A DNA stretch of 21,967 nt from Chara braunii (GCA_003427395.1 BFEA01000156.1:115921-137887), one strand, 5' to 3'. Counted from the stretch's first letter, positions 1 to 9,343 are shown. A program made the numbers and translations. Notes: generated by a model from the letters alone, not told the origin.

Positions 1-860
1 AGTCTGATTGCTTATCACCGGCAAGCATGTTTATACATCCAAGAAAGAAAAGGGGGGAGAACACGAGTGAAAGAGTCAGCCTATCTCTTGCGGCCCTAGC
101 CGCCTGCCTACAAGGGGGGGGGACCTCCTGCTACAGGGCATCCCTCCCTCCAATCCCTGAGGAGGGGGGCTGCCCTGCTGGTTGGGAAGCTTATTAGCAG
201 CACCTCCAGATGGCAGGACGCGGGGGGGGGGGGTCCCCTAGCAGCTCCTCAGGCCGCATATCACCTATGTTTGCATGCCACTATCTCATGCAGCATCCTA
301 TCCAACCCCCCTATTACCCTTTCTTCTACCTAGCAGCCCCTCAGGCCGCATATCACCTATGTTTGCATGTCACAACCCCATTTCTACCTATTCTGGGCCT
401 TATGTTATCCTAACATCCTGTTGTCCTTGGTTTCCAGTCCTACCCTTTTAAGCCCCCGTTTTTCTTGGCAGCACCTTCGTACTTTGTCCTACTTCCCAGT
501 TACTCTCATCCTTCCTCACATTATCGTCTACCACCCCATATACCCACCACAGGTTCATTTAGCCGCTTACTTCTGCCGCACCTTATTCATATAGGATGCT
601 TTCAAGCTACTCACTCGAGGTATCTCCCGAGTTCCCCAGCTTCTCTGTTTACAACCTTTTTAGGTCATTTTATGTTTTTGTTTCCCCCTTAACACCTCTC
701 CCTCCGCCCCCCCCCCCCCCCTCACCCTCACCCACCCACCCAACAATGCCCTGCTGCCTACCCCCTTAGCCTACTTCCAGCTCCCCTATTTTGGCTCACT
801 ATCCTACTTCCAGCTCCCCTACACTTGCCCTCAATTCTATTATGGTACTTCTACCTGCTA
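1..860. other. Non-coding, pyrimidine-rich stretch
   Basis: No convincing gene was seen. The + strand is rich in C and T with homopolymer runs (G-run near 222-231, C-run near 708-721). Short open frames here are low-complexity and lack codon structure or splice context. A 92-bp-period direct repeat lies at 238-370, and a shorter repeat of the phrase ctacttccagctcccct occurs near 771 and 803. Confidence 0.6.
238..370. repeat. Direct repeat, period about 92 bp
   Basis: A segment of about 39 bp containing ctcaggccgcatatcaccta begins near 238 and recurs about 92 bp later, with one or two differences. The sequence between the copies differs, so this is a partial tandem duplication rather than a satellite. 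Confidence 0.75.
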
Positions 861-974
861 TGCTACTCCACCGATCGGTTGCTCTGCCCGGGTTCCACTT
901 CAGGGTCCATCCCAAGCTGATGGCGCAGTAGAATCGGGCCGAACTGCATGCGGCCCATTGCAGAGTCCCGGGTA

Positions 975-1162
975 ATCAACTGGGGGTACGGACCCCATCT
1001 CTTCCAGACGCCTTCCTCCTTCGTCACCCCTGTGCGGCTGCACCGATGCAGGTCGGCCAGGAGGGCTATCAACTGGGGGTACGGACCTCATCTCTTCCAG
1101 ACGCCTTCCTCCTTCGTCACCCCTGTGCGGCTGCACCGATGCAGGTCGGCCAGGAGGGCTAT
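975..1162. repeat. Two-copy tandem repeat, 93-bp unit
   Basis: Two adjacent copies start at 975 and 1068 with the phrase atcaactgggggtacggacc. They differ at essentially one base (cccc versus cctc), so the duplication is recent or an assembly product. Open frames on both strands carry duplicated peptide segments for this reason only. Confidence 0.9.
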
Positions 1163-1482
1163 TCTAATGTTCTCTAAACTTTTTACCTGCTCTTTCTTTT
1201 TTTTTTCTTTTTTTCTTTTTTTTTTCCCTGTGCACCTTGTTTGGCGGAGTAATTGGGAAAATGAAACTGCCCGGGAACCTGCCCGGATTTTTCCTGTGGT
1301 TCCTTTGCTCGGAGTTCGTCTCCGCCGATGCCCCTCGTGAACTGTTGAAACACGGACCCAGGTTTAAATCCAGATGGAACCAGATGAATGAAATCAAATA
1401 ATTCTGAAGTACCTGGGGCCGGTCAGTTTGAGAATGATGTCTCAACGCCGTTGCCATGTAAGAAAGGGGAAAAGAAAAAAAA
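1163..1482. other. Unassigned spacer ending in an A-rich run
   Basis: No gene was recognised. There is a T-rich run at 1194-1226. The stretch ends in an A-rich run (1468-1482) directly against the U6-like sequence, which may be the tail of another retroposed piece. A box-B-like phrase (ggtttaaatcc, near 1361) lacks a correctly spaced box A. Confidence 0.4.
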
Positions 1483-1517
1483 TGGAACGATACAGAGGTG
1501 AAGATACAAAGAAGATT

Positions 1518-1531
1518 AGCATAGCATGGCC
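1518..1531 (+). repeat. Left target-site duplication of the U6 insert
   Basis: AGCATAGCATGGCC at 1518-1531 matches AGCATAGCGTGGCC at 1937-1950 at 13 of 14 positions. The two copies bracket the A-tailed insert exactly. Confidence 0.8.
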
Positions 1532-1936
1532 GCACAGGGGCCAATGGGAACATAGTGTAGAGAGTTGGGTCAGCTGTGGGGTCCTGGGAGGTAAAACCGA
1601 ATACAATTTACGGTGATTATAGCCGTATCTAGACTTAAAGATACACCAAATAGAGGTATAATGACCGTACGTTGTATTCGGGGGAAGAAGGTAGAGTCTG
1701 GCGCCTTGAGCACTTAGGGGGCATGTGCTCGTCAGAACCTGGTGGATCATCCGACTGGCACATATTTGTAGCGGAGTGAGTGTTGATGTTTGTGGGATGC
1801 TGGACCCGGTTTCCAGCAGGTGCAGCTCCCCACCAATAGACCGGAGCGACCAAACGCGCCCATTAGAGGGAGATGCTCGTATCACTCCCTCCAGTGGACC
1901 GAGGCCGGGTCTTCACAAACAAGCAAATAAAAAAAA
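1532..1936 (+). mobile_element. A-tailed retroelement inserted in U6 (LINE-tail related)
   Basis: This 405-bp insert lies between the two 14-bp copies of the U6 sequence AGCATAGC(A/G)TGGCC and ends in an A-rich tail (about 1926-1936). Both are hallmarks of target-primed reverse transcription. Bases 1794-1845 match the 3' UTR end of the LINE at 6601-6651, including a stem-loop with arms GCTGGA and TCCAGC. The 5' part has no match in that LINE. It contains a foldback element (about 1588-1695). It could be a truncated copy of a related LINE or a SINE that borrows the LINE tail. No coding capacity was seen. It does not begin GT or end in a splice acceptor, so it is not an ordinary spliceosomal intron. 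Confidence 0.75.
1588..1695. mobile_element. Foldback (MITE-like) element, copy 1
   Basis: Arms at 1597-1621 and 1657-1681 are inverted repeats, 22 of 25 positions pairing, with a 35-bp loop. The outer parts (ggtaaaacc, ggaagaaggtag) align with the foldback element at 21072-21182. Shared landmarks are accgaa, gccgtatct, tataatg and attcggg. It lies inside the U6 insert. Confidence 0.65.
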
Positions 1937-1950
1937 AGCATAGCGTGGCC
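1937..1950 (+). repeat. Right target-site duplication of the U6 insert
   Basis: AGCATAGCGTGGCC directly follows the A-rich tail and leads without interruption into the 3' half of U6. Confidence 0.8.
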
Positions 1951-1994
1951 CGTTCGTAAGGATGATACACATAAATTGAGAAATGGTCCGAATT

Positions 1995-2628
1995 GAAGGC
2001 CTGCCCCTAATCTCATCTCATAATGAGGGTGATTGGCCACGGTCCCACCCAACTTTGGAAAATCCACCAGAATTGGCTGCCCTAGCCTTTCACTCTACTT
2101 TCCTAGTGGTGTGAAGGAGACCCATATACCACCAGAAGTACGTGAAATAATTGTAACCATAGAGAGGATTGGCGTGTCGAGAGGCTAGCGTAGAAACATA
2201 ACCTCTCTCTTCAGGAAATTTTTAGACCCTTTCTCCTCCCCTCTGTTTGTCTCCCCTCTTCTTCCCCCCCTCTCTCTCTGCCTCTCCCCTCCCTGCCTCT
2301 ACGCCATCCCTCCCTATCTTTTTCTCTCTCTGATGCACACATACGCACACAGTGTTACCTGGGAAACTATGTCCTGCTGGGCCCTAGCCCCTCCCTATCT
2401 TTTTCTCTCTCTGATGCACACAGTGTTTGCTGGGATGTCCTGCTGGGCCCTAGCCTGCTGCTCTCTATCAGCAGATATAACTTAACCAGTCCAGCTGAAT
2501 CTCCCACCAGACCATGGTGAGCAAATGACACCATGTCTCTCGAAACAACTAGAAGGTGATAGAACGACAATAGGGCGCAAGATCCAATGTAGCAGCCCTT
2601 CTGTGAGATATAGCGTGATGATGAATAA
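1995..2628. other. Non-coding spacer with tandem repeat
   Basis: No gene was recognised. A CT-rich tract occupies about 2205-2335. An 81-bp tandem duplication lies at 2311-2456. The last 60 bp before 2629 may be decayed LINE sequence, but no endonuclease motif can be read in any frame. Confidence 0.5.
2311..2456. repeat. Tandem repeat, about 81-bp period
   Basis: The phrase tccctatctttttctctctc begins at 2311 and again at 2392. Both copies continue to gtcctgctgggccctagcc, the second with a short internal deletion. Confidence 0.8.
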
Positions 2629-3978
2629 GAGGTTGCACTGACTTTCAGGAAGAGACCAGATAAAGGGCCAGGCTTTTACAAATTAAATACCTCTCTACTA
2701 AAAAATGATCGGTTCCAATGTTACATAGCGGATGTGTGGTCTTATTGGCGAACAAAAAAGGACATAATAGGCGCTGAATTAACATGGTTTAATAACGGCC
2801 TGTTCTTTCTAGCAAAAAAATGCAAAGACTATTCCAAACTCATAGCGTCACACAAAAACCAACAAGAAATGACACTGCTAAAACAAATCCAACAGTTGGA
2901 GGACTACACACAATCAGATGACCAGATCACGCAGATATCACTGCTGAAAGACAAACTTCTAGACTTTGCAAAACACCGTTGGAATGGAACACGTATTAGG
3001 GGAAAACTGACAAAGCACCGGACAGAGGCATCAATGGACTCCCACTTCTTCAGCATGGCCAGAATCAGAACAAGAAGAACAACGATAGAAGGACTTATGA
3101 ACCCCTGGGCGCAAGAAGAGCCCCCGAGTCTCTCCACTCCATAGTGTGTCAAGATCGCAAGGGATTTTTTCAAGGACCTGTTCTCATCCCACATTGGGAA
3201 CCCCGAGCGGGAAGAGCACATCAGCGCAGTAGAAGACTTTCTTGAACCCCTCCAACACCGTCTCTCCCAACAACAAAGGGACAATCTTGAGGGGCCCCTC
3301 TCCAGAGACGAAATATGGACAGCGTTGATGCAGATGGAGGAAGAGAAAACACCCGGGATCGCCGGCCTCCCGAAGGAGTTTTGGGAGACCATGTGGAACA
3401 CTCTGGATGAGGATCTCATGACATACTACCGCCAAGTCTGGCAGACAGGGGAGATGGGGGAATTGGTGGGACAGGGGGTCTTAGCCTTGCTGTACAAAAA
3501 AGGAGACAAGCTTGACATCAGAAACTATAGACCGATAACGCTCCTGACAGTGGTCTATAAGATGTTGGCTAAGAGCCTGGCAAACCGACTGATCCCCATG
3601 ATGGAGGACATCATCCACCCAGCTCAAACTGCCTTCATTCAGAACAAGAATATCCAAGAAAACATCCTCTTAGTCAATGAAGTCTTGAGGCTAACCAAAC
3701 AGAACAATCAAAATGCGGCCATAATCTTTATCGACTTTGAAAAGGCATACGACCATGTCGACTGGTTCTTTCTGGACAGGTGTCTCAACAAGATGAACAT
3801 TGGCCCGGTCTTTAGGAAATGGGTGTCAATTCTACACAGCAATGCGTCCACAAGGGTGCAAATCAACGGCTGCCTTGCACCAGAGATCCGCCTGACCCGT
3901 TCAGTGAGACAAGGGGACCCTCTTGCGCCTTTTCTCTTTGTAATAATAATGGAGGCCTTGGCTGCAAACATAACCTGA
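2629..3978 (+). pseudogene. LINE ORF2 fragment: RT N-terminal half (motifs 0-B)
   Basis: Frame 1 is open from 2629 except for a TAG at 3142-3144, and closes with TGA at 3976-3978. The first about 230 residues are the linker between endonuclease and RT (starting EVALTFRKRPDKGPGFYKLN). After the TAG the same frame continues with KIARDFFKDLF, KTPGIAGLPKEFW (RT entry motif, with IA where PD is usual), LYKKGD, NYRPITLL, palm motif A FIDFEKAYDHVDW (about 3727-3765) and motif B RQGDPLAPFLF (about 3907-3942). The first catalytic Asp is present. The frame is lost shortly after motif B, before motif C. This is the upstream part of a decayed reverse transcriptase that copied LINE RNA into DNA; it would not give a complete enzyme. 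Confidence 0.85.
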
Positions 3979-6122
3979 GAAAGATCCGGATAACAACCAT
4001 ACCCGAGGAAGCACTTCCGATTTTCTCCCTCTTTGCGGACGACCTAACCATATTGGTGGAGGCCACGTGGGAAAACATGGAGGAAATCCGCAAGATGATG
4101 GATAAATTTTGCCAAGTATTTGACATGGCCGTCAACTTGGGAAGTAAAACCCAAGGATGGTGGATACACTCCCAGGGAGGGAGGCCACCCGAAGAACCCA
4201 AAGTTCACTGGCTGGACAAGGAAACACCGGTCCGAGTCCTAGGAGTCCTAATGACAGTCGAAGGCCGCCCGCCCTCAAATGACGAATGGCTAATCGGTCC
4301 GGCCCTCCAAAAATTGACGGCATGGAAAAGGAAGCACACCTCACTTTTCGGACGGGCCTTAGTAATAAACAACGTGGTGCTAGCTGCTCTGTGGTATAAA
4401 TCTTTAATATGGGCCCTTAGCAAGGAAGCGCAGAAAATATTACGCAGGCAGGTGGCGGCCTCTCTATGGAGAGGAGACCACGAATCCCCAACAGCCATCA
4501 CTCGGGTGGCATGGGATCCGGTCATTGAGCCCAAAGCCCAAGGAGGGCTAGGTATTATAGACCCGCCCACACAGACAACAACACTCAGCCTAAAATGGAT
4601 TCAAAAGCTCATAATGGAACCACACTCTCCATGGAGCGAGCTTGCATTGGACTGCATTAGAAGCTTAGCTCCCAAAACACCCTCTTCTGTTGACCCCCTG
4701 CTGTGGCTGGAAGATAGATACTGGGCCCTTCCACGACTTCGGGGCAGATTGCGAGATACGTTCTGGCCGGGACTCATAAAAAACTGGAGGAGATTGCCCC
4801 TGCCGGATAAACGAGCGATGGGAAGAGGTCTACAGACAACCCTTATTTGGCAATAGATGGGTCATTTGAGCGGCCGGGTCCTCCACAACACAGTGGCGCC
4901 TTGGAAAAACTGGGTGCAAAAAGGGATTACTAGAATTGGGGATCTGTGGGACGACCAAGAGCGGGATTGGAAAACAGAGGAGCAACTTAAAGATCAACTC
5001 AAATATGCCCGTGCAAGGGAGGACCGCTTGGACGAGTTGATCTTTTCCGTCCCACTCGACTGGTACCGTATTCTCAAGAAAGGACCTAAACTCCAGGAGG
5101 GGGACTGGGTGGCGATAGCCGAGAAGAGGGGATGGGTTGGCCTGATTCATGAGCTCCGTCAGGAGGATGCACTAATCGAACTTTATACAGTAAGCGGACG
5201 ATGCCGGCTAGAGGGATGCAGCGACCCGTTTCAATGGATGGCAAGAAACCAGATTTTCAGAATCCAGGTGTTAGAGGATGGACAAGAAAGGCTGGCGTTC
5301 CGACCAGAAACCTCAATCGCCATGCTTCCCTTCGACCCGTTGAACTGGGGTTGGACCCCCTCAAAATCTTTCCCGAAGGGAACCAGAAAAACCTTGTTCC
5401 TACACAGACTTTCGGCTAAATCCGCTTACCGGATGCTCCGCCCAAAGAAACAATTGGTGGACAGCATCAATGAAAGGTGGGGAAAGCACCTTAATGTATC
5501 TACAGAGCTCCTGAAACCGATCCGGTGGTTCCAGGAAACCAAGAAAAAAACGGCGAAGATTACATCTCTGCAATGGCAGACTGCGCACAGATGCCTTCCC
5601 ACCCAAAACTGGCTGATAGATCACACCCGCTTAGAACAGAAGGGGCTTGCGGCCCCGTGGTGTCCTAGCTGCCTGCAAAACTTCCCCCATAGAAAGATAC
5701 CAGAAACCATAGAACACATTTTTTTGCAGTGCCCGGGGGCAATCCTCACCTGGCGTTGGTGGGATCGAATATGGAGGCAAACGGTAGGAGACGAGGACTG
5801 GCCCTGCGAATGGAGGGCGATACTCACAGGGCATTGGCCTCATGGCCAGTCCTGTGATTTCAGATCCAATATGTTTCAGTTGGGCAGACGAGCCATACTA
5901 TGGGCGCTGTGGTGGAAAAGATGTGCACTGGCCATAGACAAGGCAAGGGTGGAAGGTCCGGAAGTGACAGAGCAAATCAAATCGCATATACAAACAGAAT
6001 TGCTAATGAGATGGCAGGTGCTAGAGGGGCAATTGGCTCCCCTGAGCGACACCGCAGAGATACAAAAGAAATTGAAACCTTCGGCAAGGAATGGTTGGGG
6101 AGTGAACAAGGGGGATGGATAG
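3979..6122 (+). pseudogene. LINE ORF2 fragment: RT motif C to zinc finger
   Basis: Frame 3 picks up near 3970-3980 and carries the catalytic FADD of motif C (4032-4043), then the thumb and C-terminal regions. A TAG interrupts at 4854-4856. Around 4801-4860 frame 1 instead reads INERWEEVYRQPLFGNRW, a LINE-typical phrase, so this spot is better explained by two compensating indels than by one nonsense mutation. Downstream, GITRIGDLWDDQ and a zf-RVT-type cluster (CPSC at 5661-5672, EHIFLQC near 5713-5733) are intact. Frame 3 ends at 6122; frame 2 stays open to TAA at 6326-6328 and may be the true C-terminus after another frameshift. Non-functional. Confidence 0.85.
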
Positions 6123-6328
6123 CGTCGGTGAGTTGGGAGGGGAGGAACAAGGGGACCGAGTTAAGTACAGACAACCCGAAAAAAGAAACACTTCACAGGG
6201 ATTATAAGCTGGTCTTTAACAACTGGACAATCCTAGACCCGACGGAGCCCCTTCGCCCCCCACACGACTTTCCGGACCTCTTCACCCTAAGTGCCCTGGC
6301 AATTGTAGATGAAGCATGGTATGGCTAA

Positions 6329-6717
6329 TTGAGGTTGGACAGTGGGGGAGGAGCATAAGGAACTCTCTTCTGGAGCCCCCCAGGGAGTTTTCCTTCTAAC
6401 CAAACAGAGTTACAATCTCCTGAAGAGGTATCAGTGCATATTGAGAGATCTGGCGCCCTGGGGGTGAAGAGATACGGGAGATAAGGGCTACATTACGATG
6501 ATTTTCACAACACCTGCGCAGTAAATCCCCTGAAGACAGGGCAATCAATGCTGGCAGGGCTCACAATCACGGTGCTTACTCATTCTCAGATTTTGTATAA
6601 GGGACGCTGGACCCGCTTTCCAGCAGGTGACGCTCCCCACCAATAGATGGAGCCTCTCCCCAGGTGTTAGTGGTGTCTGCTCTTATCAGCAGCACTAACA
6701 CTGACAGGGTGTGTGTT
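6329..6717 (+). other. LINE 3' untranslated region
   Basis: Non-coding sequence between the last LINE stop codon and the A-rich tail. Its last part (6601-6651) is shared with the element inserted in the U6 pseudogene, which marks it as the portion recognised or retained during retroposition. Confidence 0.7.
6606..6624 (+). promoter_or_regulatory. 3'-end stem-loop of the LINE
   Basis: GCTGGA and TCCAGC form a 6-bp stem around a 7-base loop. The same hairpin occurs at 1799-1817 in the U6 insert, with loop cccggtt in place of cccgctt. Conserved 3' hairpins are known RT-recognition signals in several LINE/SINE pairs; that role here is inferred. Confidence 0.5.
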
Positions 6718-6760
6718 AAAAAAAAGAAAAAAAAAAAGAAAAAAAAAAGAAAAAAAAAAA
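6718..6760 (+). repeat. A-rich tail of the LINE
   Basis: A run of A interrupted by single G bases directly follows the 3' UTR. It marks the 3' end of the LINE and its + orientation. Confidence 0.85.
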
Positions 6761-6762
6761 GA

Positions 6763-6876
6763 GGCACACTGGTACAGAAGAGCCAAGGCAAAAGAACACA
6801 TGCGTGCAGGCCTCCTCCGGGCACACTGGTACAGAAGAGCCAAGGCAAAAGAACACACGCGTGCAGGCCTCCTCCA
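6763..6876. repeat. Two-copy tandem repeat, 57-bp unit
   Basis: Two copies, beginning ggcacactggtacagaagag at 6763 and 6820, are nearly identical (catgcg versus cacgcg). They directly abut the LINE tail. Confidence 0.85.
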
Positions 6877-7159
6877 GCAGTGCGTAGGGGAAGTTGTGCC
6901 CTTCCGAAGCTGGCGTTGATTGGGGCTGTAGACGTTTAGGGGACACTCACACTAGCTCTATTGTAAATGCATCTGACCGCATTTACAGCCGCACCCGGAT
7001 GCATCTGACTGCAATTACGTCCAAAAACAAGTGAAAAATTCCTAGTGTGAGTAAATAAGTAAAAAAAATCCTAGTGTGAGTAATGCCCTTAGTTAATCAT
7101 ACAGAACTGATCACCCTTTCTTACGCACATTTCGTCCATCAGTTCCAGACTTCCAGTTG

Positions 7160-7460
7160 ATGCCTTTTCCATTGGTCGATTGATGGATGGATGGATGAAT
7201 TCAATGTGGAACGATTGATTACATCGGTCGTAGTTGTTAGATTAACTGCGCCAATTGTCTGGAGCATTTGATTGGTTGGACTGATTGGATTAAGGAATTG
7301 GATTGATTAGTTCAATATTTTATTTGATTGACTGTAGCTATTGATTGGATGGATTGATTAGCTCGATTGATTCGGTAGATTGATTGTATGGGTGGATAGA
7401 ATCGATTTGTCTGATGGACAGGCAGGTTCTTCGAATGGATTGGATTGGATTGGATGAAGG
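7160..7460. repeat. GATT/GGATT-rich degenerate array
   Basis: Dense, imperfect repeats of ATTGATTG and GGATTGGATT, ending in four near-perfect ggatt units (7436-7455), then a purine-rich tract to about 7505. No gene was seen. Confidence 0.75.
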
Positions 7461-7607
7461 GGACGGAAAAGGAAAAAAGGAAGGAAAAGGAGGGAAAAGG
7501 AGGGAAGTGGGAACTGGGACGAACAAACGATCATATTTTGCAGAGATGTGCGCCCACAATTAGTCAGACTTGTTCACAATGTCATGGACACTTGTCTTTC
7601 ACAAGTG

Positions 7608-7662
7608 CAGAGGAGGAGGAGGACCAGGAGGAGGAGGAGGACCAGGAGGAGGAAGGTGGTCC
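7608..7662. repeat. GGA-rich microsatellite
   Basis: Imperfect gaggaggagg and accaggagg repeats. The encoded Glu-rich peptide is a by-product of the repeat. Confidence 0.7.
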
Positions 7663-8527
7663 CTCCAGCACTGTTGATGTGTTTATTCTTCAGCATGTTT
7701 GCACCAATCTGTAGCGCGTCACTCTGCTGGGCGCGCAGGTTTCTTTTGATGTTTCAGGAGGTTGGTGGGGCCATCATTTTGCATTTCCCCCCCTTCTGTC
7801 CCCCTTCCTTTACTCTGATCATGGGCCTTATATGGCATTAGAGGGGGGATAATCTTTTTCTCACAATTGAAGGCTGCTGAACCAGGTCTGAACTCTCCGA
7901 CAGTGAACCCACCAGGGCTGAGCCCCCGGGGGCTGAACTGCCCCCCCTCCTCCCCAGGGGCTGATCCCCCAGATATACCTGGTGTGGGCATGTCTACATT
8001 TTCTGTGGACTGGGGAATCCCCCCGCTGCCCCCCTCCCTGGAAGACTACTGATGTGGCAGTCCATCACTTCCCACTCCATATTAAATGTGTGTCAATCAA
8101 ATAATTGGGTGGTCTTCCAATGCTAGCCTGCCAAGGTGCTCGCCAGGGTAGCTTCGAATGGTTGCTTTCGATATTTCATCCTCTGTTCCTTTCTGGTGCG
8201 ACTTGACATCAGGACAATATCTGGAGAATGGTTGCGTTTGGTGCTTTGGCCCCCTTTCCTTCCAAGTGCGCTTGTAGGTTTGCACAATATCTGACTCTCG
8301 TAGTGATTGGAAGCGCTGAGGGCACATCGAGGTTGCAGCCGCTGTTGGTTGTAAGAATGCAGGACGGAATAAAGGGATGTGGCATTGTTGAGTTCTGGAA
8401 TAGCGGAAGGTTGGTTTCTTCCGCTACTCAAGCCCCCTTTCCTTTTTAGCTGACTTTCCCATTTTTCATTGACGGAACAAGTCAAAAAGTATTGACGGAT
8501 TGGGTGACACCACCACTACCTGAATGG
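7663..8527. other. Unassigned region
   Basis: No recognisable gene. A proline-rich open frame (7867-8052, +, 61 codons) contains an imperfect repeat of the phrase gggctgaac with C-rich runs. It has no identifiable family and no strong splice or start context, so it is not called. Confidence 0.4.
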
Positions 8528-8815
8528 CATCCGCCTGTGTGGCAGGTTGCTGGCAAACTCTGCCGCGAGTCTGACAAGTACAGGACGGCCGGTGCCCTTT
8601 TTGCGCAGCTGGTGGTGGCTGTCTCTTATACACATCTAGATGTGTATAAGAGACAGGTACAGGACGGCCGGTGCCCTTTTTGCGCAGCTGGTGGTGGTTG
8701 ATGCTTTCCGTGGTCCCATCTGCCTGTGTGGCAGGTTGCTGGCAAACTCTGCCGCGAGTCTGACAAGTACAGGACGGCCGGTGCCCGTTTTTCGCAGCTG
8801 GTGGCTGATACTTTC
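8528..8815. repeat. Tandem repeat of about 110 bp, distorted by an adapter
   Basis: Two units begin at 8528 (catccgcctgtgtggcagg) and 8717 (catctgcctgtgtggcagg), followed by the same about 90 bp. The present spacing of 189 bp includes 79 bp of artefact: a 38-bp adapter and a 41-bp repeat of the flank. The genomic period would be about 110 bp. Confidence 0.8.
8619..8656. other. Tn5/Nextera mosaic-end junction (sequencing artefact)
   Basis: CTGTCTCTTATACACATCT (8619-8637) is followed at once by its reverse complement (8638-8656). These are the 19-bp transposase mosaic ends used in Nextera libraries, joined head to head. The 41 bp before it (8578-8618) are repeated exactly after it (8657-8697). 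This is library DNA left in the assembly, not genomic sequence. Peptides read across it are the familiar contaminant strings such as SYTHLDVYKRQ. Confidence 0.97.
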
Positions 8816-8827
8816 CATGATGTTCAG

Positions 8828-9027
8828 GGGGAAAAGGCACCAAAGCTCCGCAGCGGAGTCAAGTTTCAATGTTGATGATGCGCTGGACGTGGAAGAATTC
8901 CTCGATACTGATGGTCAGTCTTTATTTCGCCGAATTCCATTCCCAATCACATCACGGAAGTACATTCACGTCGCTTCTTTGCCACTTCAACGTCTCGATG
9001 GTTGCTATAGCTGCCACGAGGCTGCAA
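8828..9027 (+). CDS. Candidate internal exon, function unknown
   Basis: A possible 200-bp exon. It is preceded by an acceptor-like ccatgatgttcag and followed by a strong donor, GTGAGT, at 9028. One frame is open throughout (66 full codons plus one leading and one trailing base), with acidic stretches such as FNVDDALDVEEFLDTDGQ followed by SLFRRIPFP. I do not recognise the product. No partner exon with matching phase was found, and the region just upstream is disturbed by the adapter artefact. It could be chance. Confidence 0.25.
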
Positions 9028-9045
9028 GTGAGTATTGTGTGCACG

Positions 9046-9182
9046 AGCAGATTGTGCTTGGCTGGTAGGCGGTCACTGTCGCACTCCTCAAGTTCTCTTG
9101 TCTGCTCTACCAAGCAGATTGTGCTTGGCTGGTAGGCGGTCACTGTCGCACTCCTCAAGCTCTCTTGTCTGGTCTACCAAGC
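9046..9182. repeat. Two-copy tandem repeat, 67-bp unit
   Basis: Copies start at 9046 and 9113 with agcagattgtgcttggctgg and differ at only a few positions. Confidence 0.88.
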
Positions 9183-9343
9183 TTGCAAGACTACGTATGG
9201 CATAATTGGATTTGCCCATGGTTCATAGTTGGGTTCACCCATGGTTCACTGGTGAGTGCCATGCGCCCCACCCCACCCTTCCTGGGTGAGTATGGTGACG
9301 CTGGTGGTCATATTTCAGAGGAACTGTGGAAGGGAGCGAGGCA

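Larger units (their letters stand above)
1483..1994 (+). pseudogene. U6 snRNA pseudogene interrupted by a retroelement
   Basis: The left part (1483-1531) reads tggaacgatacagag, then gaagattagcat and tggcc. These are the U6 segment from about nucleotide 27 through the ACAGAG box. The right part (1937-1994) continues with aaggatgatacacataaa, ttgagaaatggtcc and gaatt, the 3' half of U6. The left part also carries a local duplication of about 13 bp (gatacagag/gatacaaag) and an extra AGCAT. The first 26 or so nucleotides, including the 5' stem, are absent and replaced by an A-rich run. Several differences from canonical U6 are C-to-T or G-to-A, as expected of methylated decaying DNA. It cannot make functional U6: the ISL region is split by 405 bp and the 5' end is missing. 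Confidence 0.85.
2629..6760 (+). mobile_element. 5'-truncated LINE (non-LTR retrotransposon)
   Basis: The element holds the end of ORF2 upstream of the RT, the reverse transcriptase, a C-terminal zinc finger, a 3' UTR (about 6329-6717) and an A-rich tail (6718-6760). The 5' end is placed at 2629, where the coding frame opens after a stop. The apurinic-type endonuclease and ORF1 expected upstream are absent, which matches 5' truncation during target-primed reverse transcription. The layout (RT of FADD type plus zf-RVT) is that of plant/green-algal L1-like LINEs. Nonsense codons and frameshifts make it inactive. No convincing target-site duplication could be identified, so the left border is uncertain by some tens of bases. 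Confidence 0.85.

Noticed and set aside
1233-1372. Second tRNA-derived SINE (box A-like tggcggagt, box B-like ggtttaaatcc)
   Set aside because: The boxes are about 125 bp apart, too far for a tRNA promoter, and box B has a mismatch at a conserved C.
1532-1936. Spliceosomal intron in U6 (as known in some fungi)
   Set aside because: The insert begins GCACAG and ends in an A-run, with a 14-bp target duplication. These are retroposon, not intron, features, and the U6 5' end is missing.
2629-6785. LINE target-site duplication (agaggttgcactg / agaggcacactgg)
   Set aside because: The match needs gaps and mismatches and includes LINE coding sequence, so it is not a convincing duplication.
8528-9182. 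CRISPR-like array
   Set aside because: These are simple two-copy tandem repeats without regular spacers, in a eukaryotic context, partly created by an adapter artefact.
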